Positions 25,667 to 33,158 of a DNA stretch of 64,000 nt are shown here, one piece after another (position 1 is the first letter of the stretch; each line of letters starts with the position of its first letter). The stretch is taken from NCBI RefSeq assembly GCF_001672915.1, contig NZ_LZKR01000171.1:1-64000 (forward strand), written 5' to 3'. The stretch is from Mycobacterium sp. 1245805.9 (lineage in GTDB: Bacteria; Actinomycetota; Actinomycetes; Mycobacteriales; Mycobacteriaceae). The notes under the pieces were generated by a model. That model had not been told where the DNA came from and ran no database searches. It was given only the letters and a program-made list of their open reading frames with translations. A program made the position numbers and the translations under genes.

Positions 25667-26992
25667 GTGCTTTCGGCTTTCATCTCATCGCTGCGGACAG
25701 TCGACCTGAGACGGAAGATCCTCTTCACGCTTGGCATCGTCCTTCTCTATCGGGTCGGCGCCGCATTGCCCTCTCCGGGGGTGAACTACCCGAACGTGCA
25801 GCAGTGCATCAAGGAGGCCAGCGGGGGCGAGGCCGGGCAGATCTATTCGCTGATCAACCTGTTCTCCGGGGGCGCGCTGCTCAAGCTCACGGTGTTCGCC
25901 GTGGGCGTGATGCCCTACATCACGGCGAGCATCATCGTGCAGCTGCTGACCGTGGTCATCCCGCGCTTCGAGGAATTGCGCAAAGAGGGCCAGTCCGGCC
26001 AGGCGAAGATGACCCAGTACACCCGGTACCTGGCCATCGCGCTGGCGATCCTGCAGGCCACCAGCATCGTGGCGCTGGCGGCCAACGGCGGGCTGCTGCA
26101 GGGCTGCTCGCTGGACATCATCTCCGACCAGAAGATCTTCACGCTCGTCGTCATCGTGCTGGTGATGACCGCCGGTGCGGCCCTGGTGATGTGGATGGGT
26201 GAGCTGGTCACCGAACGCGGGATCGGCAACGGCATGTCGCTGCTGATCTTCGTCGGCATCGCGGCGCGCATCCCCGCCGAGGGCAAGTCCATCCTGGACA
26301 GCCGCGGCGGGGTCATCTTCGCCGCCGTCTGCGGCGCCGCGCTGCTCATCATCGTCGGCGTGGTCTTCGTCGAGCAGGGCCAGCGCCGCATCCCGGTGCA
26401 ATACGCCAAGCGCATGGTGGGCCGGCGGATGTACGGCGGAACGTCGACGTATTTGCCGCTGAAGGTCAACCAGGCCGGCGTTATTCCGGTCATCTTCGCG
26501 TCGTCGCTGATCTACATTCCGCACCTGATCACCCAGCTGATCCGCAGCGGCAGCGGCGGCGTGGGCAACAGTTGGTGGGACAAATTCGTCGGCAGCTACC
26601 TGTCGGACCCCAGCGATCCGGTCTATATCAGCATCTACTTCGGCCTCATCATCTTCTTCACGTACTTCTACGTGTCGATCACGTTCAACCCCGATGAGCG
26701 TGCCGACGAGATGAAGAAGTTCGGCGGCTTCATTCCGGGCATTCGGCCGGGCAAGCCGACCGCCGACTACCTGCGTTACGTGCTGAGCAGGATCACGCTG
26801 CCGGGCTCGATCTATCTGGGCGCGATTTCCGTGTTGCCCAATCTGTTCCTGCAGATCGGCAATGGCGGAGCGGTCCAGAATTTGCCGTTTGGCGGCACTG
26901 CGGTTTTGATCATGATTGGCGTCGGTTTGGATACGGTCAAACAAATCGAGAGCCAGCTGATGCAGCGCAACTACGAAGGGTTCCTCAAGTGA
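25667..26992 (+). CDS. secY: Preprotein translocase subunit SecY
   Basis: Central channel of the Sec translocon, 441 residues with ten predicted membrane segments. Recognisable parts: RRKILFTLGIVLLYRVGAALPSPG (start to TM1 and plug), GVMPYITASIIVQLLTVVIP, RGIGNGMSLLIFVGI, QYAKRMVGRRMYGG and the C-terminal QLMQRNYEGFLK. GTG 25667 follows a strong AGGAGGA at 25657-25663. The stop overlaps adk (GTGA). It heads the secY-adk-map-sigL-rslA group. Confidence 0.97.
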   Translation: MLSAFISSLRTVDLRRKILFTLGIVLLYRVGAALPSPGVNYPNVQQCIKEASGGEAGQIYSLINLFSGGALLKLTVFAVGVMPYITASIIVQLLTVVIPRFEELRKEGQSGQAKMTQYTRYLAIALAILQATSIVALAANGGLLQGCSLDIISDQKIFTLVVIVLVMTAGAALVMWMGELVTERGIGNGMSLLIFVGIAARIPAEGKSILDSRGGVIFAAVCGAALLIIVGVVFVEQGQRRIPVQYAKRMVGRRMYGGTSTYLPLKVNQAGVIPVIFASSLIYIPHLITQLIRSGSGGVGNSWWDKFVGSYLSDPSDPVYISIYFGLIIFFTYFYVSITFNPDERADEMKKFGGFIPGIRPGKPTADYLRYVLSRITLPGSIYLGAISVLPNLFLQIGNGGAVQNLPFGGTAVLIMIGVGLDTVKQIESQLMQRNYEGFLK

Positions 26993-27534
26993 GAGTGGTT
27001 TTGCTGGGACCGCCCGGGGCGGGCAAAGGGACGCAGGCCCAAAAGCTCGCCGAGAAGCTCGATATCCCGCAAATCTCCACCGGGGAGCTCTTCCGGAACA
27101 ACATCGAAAACGGGACCAAACTCGGCCTGGAGGCCAAGCGCTACCTCGACGCCGGTGACCTGGTGCCCTCCGAGCTGACCAACCAACTCGTCGACGACCG
27201 CCTCGACGACCCGGACGCGGCCAACGGCTTCATCCTGGACGGCTACCCGCGCTCGCTCGCGCAGGCCAAGGCGCTGCACGAGATGCTCGAACGGCGGGGC
27301 ACCGACATCGACGCGGTGGTCGAATTCCGCGTCTCGGAGGACGAGTTGCTGCAGCGCCTCAAGGGCCGTGGCCGCGCCGACGACACCGAAGACGTCATCC
27401 TCAACCGCATGAAGGTCTACCGCGACGAGACCGCGCCGCTGCTGGAGTACTACAGCGACGAACTGAAAACGGTCGACGCGGTCGGCACGGTCGACGAGGT
27501 GTTCGCCCGCGCGCTGCAGGCGCTGGGCAAGTAA
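26989..27534 (+). CDS. adk: Adenylate kinase
   Basis: Converts ATP + AMP to 2 ADP. It is 181 residues, the short form without the zinc LID insertion. The P-loop is GPPGAGKGTQ at residues 7-16, the AMP-binding region has STGELFR and LDGYPRSLAQA, and the short LID region reads GRGRADDT. GTG 26989 overlaps the secY stop. The secY-adk-map order is classical. Confidence 0.97.
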   Translation: MRVVLLGPPGAGKGTQAQKLAEKLDIPQISTGELFRNNIENGTKLGLEAKRYLDAGDLVPSELTNQLVDDRLDDPDAANGFILDGYPRSLAQAKALHEMLERRGTDIDAVVEFRVSEDELLQRLKGRGRADDTEDVILNRMKVYRDETAPLLEYYSDELKTVDAVGTVDEVFARALQALGK

Positions 27535-27536
27535 CC

Positions 27537-28337
27537 ATGAGCGCGCTGGCGCGGCTGCGCAGTCGCAGGGTCGTGCCGCAGCGCAGCCCCGGTGAACTCG
27601 ACGCGATGGCGGCGGCCGGCGCCGTGGTGGCGTCCGCCCTGCACGCGGTCCACGCCGCCGCGGTCGCGGGCGCGTCCACGCTGAGCCTCGACGAGATCGC
27701 CGAGTCGGTGATCCGCGAGGCCGGGGCGGTCCCGTCGTTCCTCGGCTACCACGGCTACCCGGCGTCGATCTGCGCCTCCGTCAACGACCGCGTGGTGCAC
27801 GGCATCCCGTCGGCCGCGGAAGTTCTGGCCCCCGGTGACCTGGTGTCCATCGACTGCGGCGCGGTGCTGGACGGCTGGCATGGCGACGCCGCCATCACCT
27901 TCGGCGTCGGGACGCTGGACGCGGCCGACGAGGCGCTCTGCGACGCGACCAGGGAATCGCTGCAGGCCGGCATCGCCGCGATGGTCGTCGGCAACCGGCT
28001 GACCGATGTGGCGCACGCCATCGAAACGGGCACCCGCGCCGCCGCGGCCCGCTACGGCCTCGCGTTCGGGATCGTCGAGGGCTACGGCGGACACGGCATC
28101 GGCCGGCAAATGCACATGGACCCTTTCCTGCCCAACGAGGGCTCGCCCGGGCGGGGGCCGATGCTGGCCCCGGGCTCGGTGCTGGCGATCGAACCGATGC
28201 TGACGTTGGGAACCAGCAAAACAAGGGTGCTCGACGACGAATGGACCGTCACGACCGCCGACGGATCCCGCGCGGCGCACTGGGAGCACACCGTCGCGGT
28301 GACCGAAACCGGGCCGCGCATCCTCACCGTTACGTGA
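27537..28337 (+). CDS. map: Methionine aminopeptidase, type I
   Basis: Removes N-terminal Met from nascent proteins; 266 residues. The dinuclear metal ligands are visible: Asp in SIDCGAVLDG and Asp in WHGDAAIT, His in GGHGIGRQMH, Glu in IEPMLT and Glu in WEHTVAVTE. It lacks the N-terminal SH3-binding extension of the second mycobacterial MetAP, so it corresponds to mapA (Rv0734). Its TGA stop is the start of the TGAACT box assigned to the sigL promoter. Confidence 0.95.
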   Translation: MSALARLRSRRVVPQRSPGELDAMAAAGAVVASALHAVHAAAVAGASTLSLDEIAESVIREAGAVPSFLGYHGYPASICASVNDRVVHGIPSAAEVLAPGDLVSIDCGAVLDGWHGDAAITFGVGTLDAADEALCDATRESLQAGIAAMVVGNRLTDVAHAIETGTRAAAARYGLAFGIVEGYGGHGIGRQMHMDPFLPNEGSPGRGPMLAPGSVLAIEPMLTLGTSKTRVLDDEWTVTTADGSRAAHWEHTVAVTETGPRILTVT

Positions 28338-28362
28338 ACTAAACCCCACCTCCGCTCGTTTT
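28335..28362 (+). promoter_or_regulatory. Putative SigL-type promoter of sigL
   Basis: TGAACT at 28335-28340, 16 bases, then CGTTTT at 28357-28362. As I recall, the published M. tuberculosis SigL consensus is close to TGAACC, 16-17 bases, CGTgtr, and sigL is autoregulated. Transcription would begin about 28369, just before the ribosome-binding site, leaving a very short leader. The -35 overlaps the map stop codon. Confidence 0.6.
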
Positions 28363-28381
28363 CCAGGCAGGAGGTGATCGA

Positions 28382-28930
28382 GTGGCTCGTGTGGCCGGCA
28401 CTCGGGGGGCGTCCGGGGCTGCTGCAGAGGCCGCTCTGATGAAGGCGCTCTACGACGAACATGCCGCGGTGTTGTGGCGCTATGCGCTCCGGTTGACCGG
28501 GGACGCCAGTCAGGCCGAGGACGTTGTCCAGGAGACGCTGTTGCGGGCCTGGCAGCATCCGGAGGTCGTCGGTGACACCGAGCGGTCGGCGCGGGCGTGG
28601 CTGTTCACCGTGGCACGCAACATGATCATCGACGACCGGCGCAGCGCCAGGTACCGCAACGTCGTCGGTTCGCTGGACGAATCGGGAGCGCCCGAGCAAT
28701 CGACGCCGGACGAGGTGAACGCGGCGCTGGACCGGCTGCTGATAGCCGAGGCCATGACGCAGTTGTCCGCCGAGCACCGCGCGGTGATCGAGCGGTCCTA
28801 CTACCGCGGTTGGACGACCGCGCAGATTGCTACCGACCTAGAGATCGCCGAAGGAACCGTGAAGTCGCGACTACACTATGCCGTGCGGGCGTTGCGGCTC
28901 ACTCTGCAGGAACTTGGAGTCACGCGATGA
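28382..28930 (+). CDS. sigL: ECF RNA polymerase sigma factor SigL
   Basis: Extracytoplasmic-function sigma factor, 182 residues. Region 2 includes LWRYALRLTGDASQAEDVVQ and RAWLFTVARNMIIDDRRS; region 4 is TAQIATDLEIAEGTVKSRLHYAVRAL. It matches M. tuberculosis SigL almost throughout. GTG 28382 follows AGGAGGTGAT (28369-28378), a full match to the 16S rRNA 3' end. It is held by the anti-sigma factor RslA encoded just downstream and is reported to control polyketide synthase and envelope genes in M. tuberculosis. Confidence 0.95.
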   Translation: MARVAGTRGASGAAAEAALMKALYDEHAAVLWRYALRLTGDASQAEDVVQETLLRAWQHPEVVGDTERSARAWLFTVARNMIIDDRRSARYRNVVGSLDESGAPEQSTPDEVNAALDRLLIAEAMTQLSAEHRAVIERSYYRGWTTAQIATDLEIAEGTVKSRLHYAVRALRLTLQELGVTR

Positions 28931-28989
28931 CCATCCAGACGGTCGTCGGCTCCGAATGCTTGATGGGTGACAGGAGATGGACGAGATGA
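28927..28989 (+). CDS. Possible 20-codon ORF bridging sigL and rslA
   Basis: A 20-residue reading frame (begins MTIQTVVGSECLMGD) whose ATG overlaps the sigL stop as ATGA and whose TGA overlaps the rslA ATG (28986) as ATGA. It fills the whole gap between the two genes. It may be a coupling device that passes ribosomes from sigL to rslA and sets their ratio, or simply a chance frame. No homology is recognised. Confidence 0.35.
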   Translation: MTIQTVVGSECLMGDRRWTR

Positions 28990-29741
28990 GGACGCCGCTA
29001 CGAGGCATCGGCCCGCCCGGTGACAACGAGGTGTTTGGTTTGACCGTGGAAGACGACCACCGCTACGCGATGTGGGATGCCGCATACGTGTTGGGGTCGC
29101 TGTCGGCTTCCGACCGGCGCGAGTTCGAGGCGCACATGGCCGGTTGCCCGGCATGCCGGGAGGCCGTCGCCGATCTGAGTGGCGTGCCGGCCCTGCTGTC
29201 GCAGCTCGACGGGGCACAGGTGGCGGCGATGGACGAGTCCGGCCGCACCATGACGGCGGCGCCGGAGATTTCGCCGGAGTTGTTGCCCTCGTTGCTCGCA
29301 ACGGTGCGCTGGCGCCGGCGCCGGGCCCGGGTCGCGACCTGGGTGGCATCGTCGGCCGCGGCCGCGGTGCTGGGGATCGGCGTGCTGGTCGGGGTGCAGG
29401 GGAACTCGGCGCCCGCGCAGCAGGTGGCCGCCTCCTCGCAGCCGATGGCGCAGATCGGTACCACCCTGTTGGCCTCCACGGTGCAGCTGTCCAGCCAGCA
29501 CTGGGGGACCTCGATCAACCTGAAGTGTGTCTGCCTGGCTCCGCTGAACGCGCACCACGACACGCTGGCGATGGTCGTCGTGGGTCGCGACGGGAGCCAA
29601 ACCCGGTTGGCGACGTGGGTGGCCGAACCCGGTCACACCGCCACGCCCGCGGGCAGCATCTCGACGCCGGTCGACCAGATCGCTGCCGTGCAAGTGGTTT
29701 CCGCTGACAGCGGGCAGGTTCTGCTGCAGCGTTCGCTGTAA
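28986..29741 (+). CDS. rslA: Anti-sigma-L factor RslA (zinc-associated, membrane)
   Basis: Single-pass membrane anti-sigma factor that sequesters SigL, 251 residues. The cytosolic ZAS motif is HMAGCPAC (HxxxCxxC) at about residues 49-56. A transmembrane helix lies at about 117-140 (WVASSAAAAVLGIGVLVGV), and the extracytoplasmic C-terminal domain has the CVC pair that in M. tuberculosis RslA is redox sensitive. ATG 28986 is preferred to ATG 28977 because AGGAG at 28972-28976 is spaced for it, and MRTPLRG matches the M. tuberculosis N-terminus as I recall it. Confidence 0.92.
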   Translation: MRTPLRGIGPPGDNEVFGLTVEDDHRYAMWDAAYVLGSLSASDRREFEAHMAGCPACREAVADLSGVPALLSQLDGAQVAAMDESGRTMTAAPEISPELLPSLLATVRWRRRRARVATWVASSAAAAVLGIGVLVGVQGNSAPAQQVAASSQPMAQIGTTLLASTVQLSSQHWGTSINLKCVCLAPLNAHHDTLAMVVVGRDGSQTRLATWVAEPGHTATPAGSISTPVDQIAAVQVVSADSGQVLLQRSL

Positions 29742-29756
29742 CCCCACTGTAAAAAC

Positions 29757-29790
29757 CGACGCGCGGTGAACTGAAGTTCGCCGCGCGTCG
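29757..29790. terminator. Long hairpin between rslA and the ThDP operon
   Basis: Arms 29757-29772 and 29775-29790 pair over 16 positions with one G-U pair, with a tight turn at TGAA. No T tract follows; an A tract (29751-29755) precedes it. It could terminate sigL-rslA transcription. It also overlaps the SigL-like promoter, so as DNA it may be an operator instead. Confidence 0.5.
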
Positions 29791-29794
29791 TGTT
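29767..29794 (+). promoter_or_regulatory. Putative SigL-type promoter of the ThDP/KAS III operon
   Basis: TGAACT at 29767-29772, 16 bases, then CGTGTT at 29789-29794. The -35 and the spacer length equal those of the sequence before sigL, and the -10 fits the SigL form CGTgtr that I recall. The expected start point is at or next to the ATG at 29801, giving a leaderless transcript. Confidence 0.6.
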
Positions 29795-29800
29795 ACAGGC

Positions 29801-31510
29801 ATGCCCAGGAAGCAGCGAGTGGTCGACCACATCGTCGAGCGGCTCGCCTCGGTCGGCGTCGACCATATCTTCGGGGTGGACGGCGCGAACATCGAGGACC
29901 TCTACGACGCCGCGCACTTCCGCAGCGACATCACCGCCGTGCTGGCCAAGCACGAATTCTCCGCCGCCGCCATGGCCGACGGGTACAGCCGCAGCGGGGC
30001 CGGGTTGGGTGTCGTAGCCGCGACGTCGGGCGGCGGAGCGCTGAATCTTGTTGCCGCCCTTGGGGAGTCGCTGACGAGCCGGGTGCCGGTGCTGGCCCTG
30101 GTCGGCCAGGCCCCCACCGCCCTGGACGGCCGCGGCAGCTTTCAGGACACCAGCGGCGAGAACGGCTCGCTGAACGCGCAGGCGTTGTTTTCCGCGGTGT
30201 CGGTGTCGTGCGAGCGGGTGCTGCGCCCCGCCGACGCTGCGCCGGCCCTGACGCGCGCGATCGCCGCGGCGCGCACCGGCGGCCCCGCGGTCCTGTTGCT
30301 GCCCAAGGACATTCAGCAGGGCAGCGTCATTTGCGGGCAGAACGGGTGGCCCACCGAGGAGCTGCGCCCCATCGGCAACCCGCACCCGCTCGTCGGGCTG
30401 CTGCGCGACGCGAACGGCCCGGTCACCATGATCGTCGGCGAGCAGGTCGCCCGCGACAACGCCCGCGCCGAGCTGGAGGCCCTGCGCGCGGTGCTGCGGG
30501 CGCGGGTGGCGACGGTGCCCGATGCCAAGGACGTCGCCGGCACACCGGGTCTCGGGTCGTCGTCCGCGCTGGGGGTGACCGGTGTCATGGGCCACCCCGG
30601 TGTGGTTGAAGCGGTGGCCGGCAGCGCCGTGTGCCTGGTGGTCGGCACGCGCCTGTCGGTCACCGCGCGCACCGGGCTCGACGACGCCCTGGCGGCGGTG
30701 CGGACGGTCTCGATCGGCTCGGCGCCGCCGTACGTTCCGTGCACGCACGTGCACACCGACGACCTGCGCGGCTCGCTGCGCATGCTGACCCAGGCGCTGT
30801 CCGGGCCGGGACGGCCGGCCAGGGTGCGGGTGCCCGACACGGTGCGGCGCACCGAGTTGTCCCCGCCGCCGTGCGACGGGCCCGGGGTGCGCTATCGGGA
30901 CGCGATGACGGTGCTGGACGGCTGCCTGCCCGACGGCGCGGACATCGTCGTGGATGCCGGCAACACCGGCGCGGCGGCGATCCACTACCTGCCGGCCCGC
31001 CGGGACGGCAGGTTCGCGGTCGCGCTGGGCATGGGAGGCATGGGCTACAGCTTCGGCGCCGGCATCGGGATGGCTTTCGGCCGCGCGAACAGCGGGCGGC
31101 CCCCGGGGCGCACCGTGGTGGTTGCCGGGGACGGGGCATTCTTCATGCACGGCATGGAGGTGCACACCGCGTTGCAGTACCGGCTGCCGGTGACATTCGT
31201 GGTCTTCAACAACAACGCCCACGCCATGTGCGTGACCCGCGAGCAGCTCTTCTACGACGACCTGTACAGCTACAACCGATTCCGCTCCAGCCGGCTCGGC
31301 GCCGGGCTGGCGGCGATGTTCCCGGGGCTGACGGCCGTCGACGTCGACGACCTCGATCACCTGGCCGCCTGGATGCGCGCGGTGCTCGCCACCGACGGGC
31401 CCGCCGTCGTCAGCGTCGAATGCGCCGCCGACGAGATGCCGCCGTTCGCACCGTTTTTGACGTCAATCGCAAAGGAGAACCGGACCGATGTCGCTGCCAG
31501 CGCTCGATGA
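29801..31510 (+). CDS. Thiamine-diphosphate-dependent enzyme (acetolactate synthase-like)
   Basis: A 569-residue ThDP enzyme in the decarboxylase/carboligase superfamily. Domain order is PYR (about 1-170, cofactor-activating Glu at E52 in LAKHEFSAAAMADGY), central domain (about 190-330) and PP (about 370-550). The ThDP/Mg motif begins at GDGAFFMHG (D444) and ends NNN. It is not the housekeeping IlvB. Either decarboxylation of a 2-oxo acid or C-C ligation is possible. It is the first gene of an operon with SRPBCC, KAS III-like and aminotransferase genes. This operon is not, to my knowledge, present between rslA and Rv0737 in M. tuberculosis. Confidence 0.87.
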   Translation: MPRKQRVVDHIVERLASVGVDHIFGVDGANIEDLYDAAHFRSDITAVLAKHEFSAAAMADGYSRSGAGLGVVAATSGGGALNLVAALGESLTSRVPVLALVGQAPTALDGRGSFQDTSGENGSLNAQALFSAVSVSCERVLRPADAAPALTRAIAAARTGGPAVLLLPKDIQQGSVICGQNGWPTEELRPIGNPHPLVGLLRDANGPVTMIVGEQVARDNARAELEALRAVLRARVATVPDAKDVAGTPGLGSSSALGVTGVMGHPGVVEAVAGSAVCLVVGTRLSVTARTGLDDALAAVRTVSIGSAPPYVPCTHVHTDDLRGSLRMLTQALSGPGRPARVRVPDTVRRTELSPPPCDGPGVRYRDAMTVLDGCLPDGADIVVDAGNTGAAAIHYLPARRDGRFAVALGMGGMGYSFGAGIGMAFGRANSGRPPGRTVVVAGDGAFFMHGMEVHTALQYRLPVTFVVFNNNAHAMCVTREQLFYDDLYSYNRFRSSRLGAGLAAMFPGLTAVDVDDLDHLAAWMRAVLATDGPAVVSVECAADEMPPFAPFLTSIAKENRTDVAASAR

Positions 31511-32135
31511 CATCCCCACGCCCCTCGACGGTGTGACCCGCATCGAAACCAGCCCGCGGGAAAAGGCCACCCCGATCATCATGGACATGATGCGCTCGGT
31601 CTACCCGCACGACCAGGTATTCGGGGAGTACTGCACCGTCAACGATTACGTCGACTGCCCGCCGGACGAGTTGTACGAGTACATGTCCGACACCCGCAGC
31701 CTCGAGGAGTGGACCTACAGCCTGCGCGGTTTCACCCCCACCGACGAACCCGGCCTGTGGCTGGCGTACGACCGGCTCGGCTCGGAGACCAAGATCTACA
31801 CGCGGACCGTCGCCAACGAGCAGGCCCGCACCGTCGACTACCACTGCGCGTGGGACCAGGGCAAGCACCTGTGGATGATCTACCTGATGCGGGTCGTCGA
31901 CGCGCAGACGGTCCTGGACAAGCCGGGTTCGGTTGTGCTGTGGACGAATTGCCACCACCCCTTCTACGACAAGAACCCGTACCCGGAGACCGCGCCGCCG
32001 CAGCGCCCGGTGTGGGTGGGCGACTTCTGGGACATGTTCGGCGCCGGCCACCTGCTGGAGCTGAAGAACCTCAAGGCCATCGCCGAGTACCGGCACCGCA
32101 ACGGGTTACCGGTGACCCCGAAGTGGATGAGGTGA
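31488..32135 (+). CDS. SRPBCC-fold protein
   Basis: A 215-residue protein whose central part (VNDYVDCPPDELYEYMSDTRSLEEWTYSLRGF) reads as the start of an SRPBCC/START-like lipid- or ketide-binding fold. It has no signal peptide or membrane segment. The ATG at 31488 follows AAAGGAGA and lies 23 bases inside the ThDP gene, implying coupling. Such proteins act as cyclases, aromatases or ligand carriers in biosynthetic operons, so a role on the pathway intermediate is likely. Family assignment is moderate; a more specific function is not supported. Confidence 0.7.
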   Translation: MSLPALDDIPTPLDGVTRIETSPREKATPIIMDMMRSVYPHDQVFGEYCTVNDYVDCPPDELYEYMSDTRSLEEWTYSLRGFTPTDEPGLWLAYDRLGSETKIYTRTVANEQARTVDYHCAWDQGKHLWMIYLMRVVDAQTVLDKPGSVVLWTNCHHPFYDKNPYPETAPPQRPVWVGDFWDMFGAGHLLELKNLKAIAEYRHRNGLPVTPKWMR

Positions 32136-32138
32136 ACC

Positions 32139-33158
32139 ATGAATGAGCCGAGCGTGAGCCTGATCGACGTGTCCACCTATCTGCCCGGTGAGCCGATCGG
32201 CGCCGAGTACTATGCGCAATTCGCCGAATCCGACGACCTGCGTGACAATCTCATGTTCCGCGCCCCGAAGTTTCGCCATCACGTCGCGCCGGAGGAAAGC
32301 TCGATCGACATGATCGAGCAGGCGGTGCAGGGCCTGATCGAGCGGCACGGCCACGACGCCGTCGAGGGCGCCGACGTGTTGATCACCCACACCCAGGTGC
32401 CGGACATGGCGTTCTACGGGCAGGGCGGCGGCATCGCGCACCGACTGGGCATGCGGCCGTCGTGGGTGCTGGACCTGAACAACGGCGGGTGCGCGGCATT
32501 CGTGTTGGCGCTCAACGTGGCCCGCAAGTTGCTGTCGACGGGCGAGGGGCACACCGCGCTGATCGCGATCGCGCAAAACGCCGCCGGGCAGTTCTTCGAC
32601 CAGCCGACGATCCGCCGCAAGGCGCAGTCGGCGGTGCCTGGCGACGGGGCGGCGGCGGCCCTGGTCACCGTGGGCGATCAGTCCCCGATCCTCGACGTCG
32701 AGTGCCGCACCTATGGCGAATACGCCGGCGAGATGACGCTGTCCTTCAACCCGCCCCGCAAGTGGTGGCAGGCGGGACTCGGCGAGGGCTCGATCGGCTT
32801 CACCGAAAGCAAGATCACCAAGGTGCTGGCCCGCGGCAACCGGCAGGTGCCCGAGGTGGCGCTGGCGGTTTGCGACCGAATCGGCCTGTCCTCCAAGGAC
32901 ATCGATCTGCTGGTCACCAACCAGCCCAACCGGGTGTTCCTGCGCAACTGGCGCGAGGCCCTCGAGCTGCCCCCCGAACGCCACTGCGACACCTTCGATC
33001 AGTGCGGCAACCTGTTCGGCGCCGGCATCCCGGTCAACCTCGACCGCGCGATATCCGACGGTCAGCTCGAGGCGGGGGACGTGGTCATGATGGCGGCCTT
33101 CGCCCACGCCGGTGACTTCGCCGGCGCGGCGGCCGTGCGCTGGGGTGGGCGGGGCTAA
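32139..33158 (+). CDS. KAS III (FabH)-like condensing enzyme with altered triad
   Basis: A 339-residue thiolase-fold protein of the 3-oxoacyl-ACP synthase III group. The nucleophile Cys is C118 in NNGGCAAF. The usual HQAN motif reads NQPN at 261-264, so the catalytic His is an Asn. The third triad Asn is kept at N291 in CGNLFGAGIP. Loss of the His argues against normal malonyl decarboxylation and for an acyl transferase or non-decarboxylative condensing role. It starts 3 bases after the SRPBCC gene and overlaps the aminotransferase (TAATG). Confidence 0.85.
   Translation: MNEPSVSLIDVSTYLPGEPIGAEYYAQFAESDDLRDNLMFRAPKFRHHVAPEESSIDMIEQAVQGLIERHGHDAVEGADVLITHTQVPDMAFYGQGGGIAHRLGMRPSWVLDLNNGGCAAFVLALNVARKLLSTGEGHTALIAIAQNAAGQFFDQPTIRRKAQSAVPGDGAAAALVTVGDQSPILDVECRTYGEYAGEMTLSFNPPRKWWQAGLGEGSIGFTESKITKVLARGNRQVPEVALAVCDRIGLSSKDIDLLVTNQPNRVFLRNWREALELPPERHCDTFDQCGNLFGAGIPVNLDRAISDGQLEAGDVVMMAAFAHAGDFAGAAAVRWGGRG

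Noticed and set aside
29801..31510. Calling the ThDP gene ilvB
   Set aside because: It lacks an adjacent ilvN, sits in a specialised operon, and similarity only supports the ThDP superfamily.
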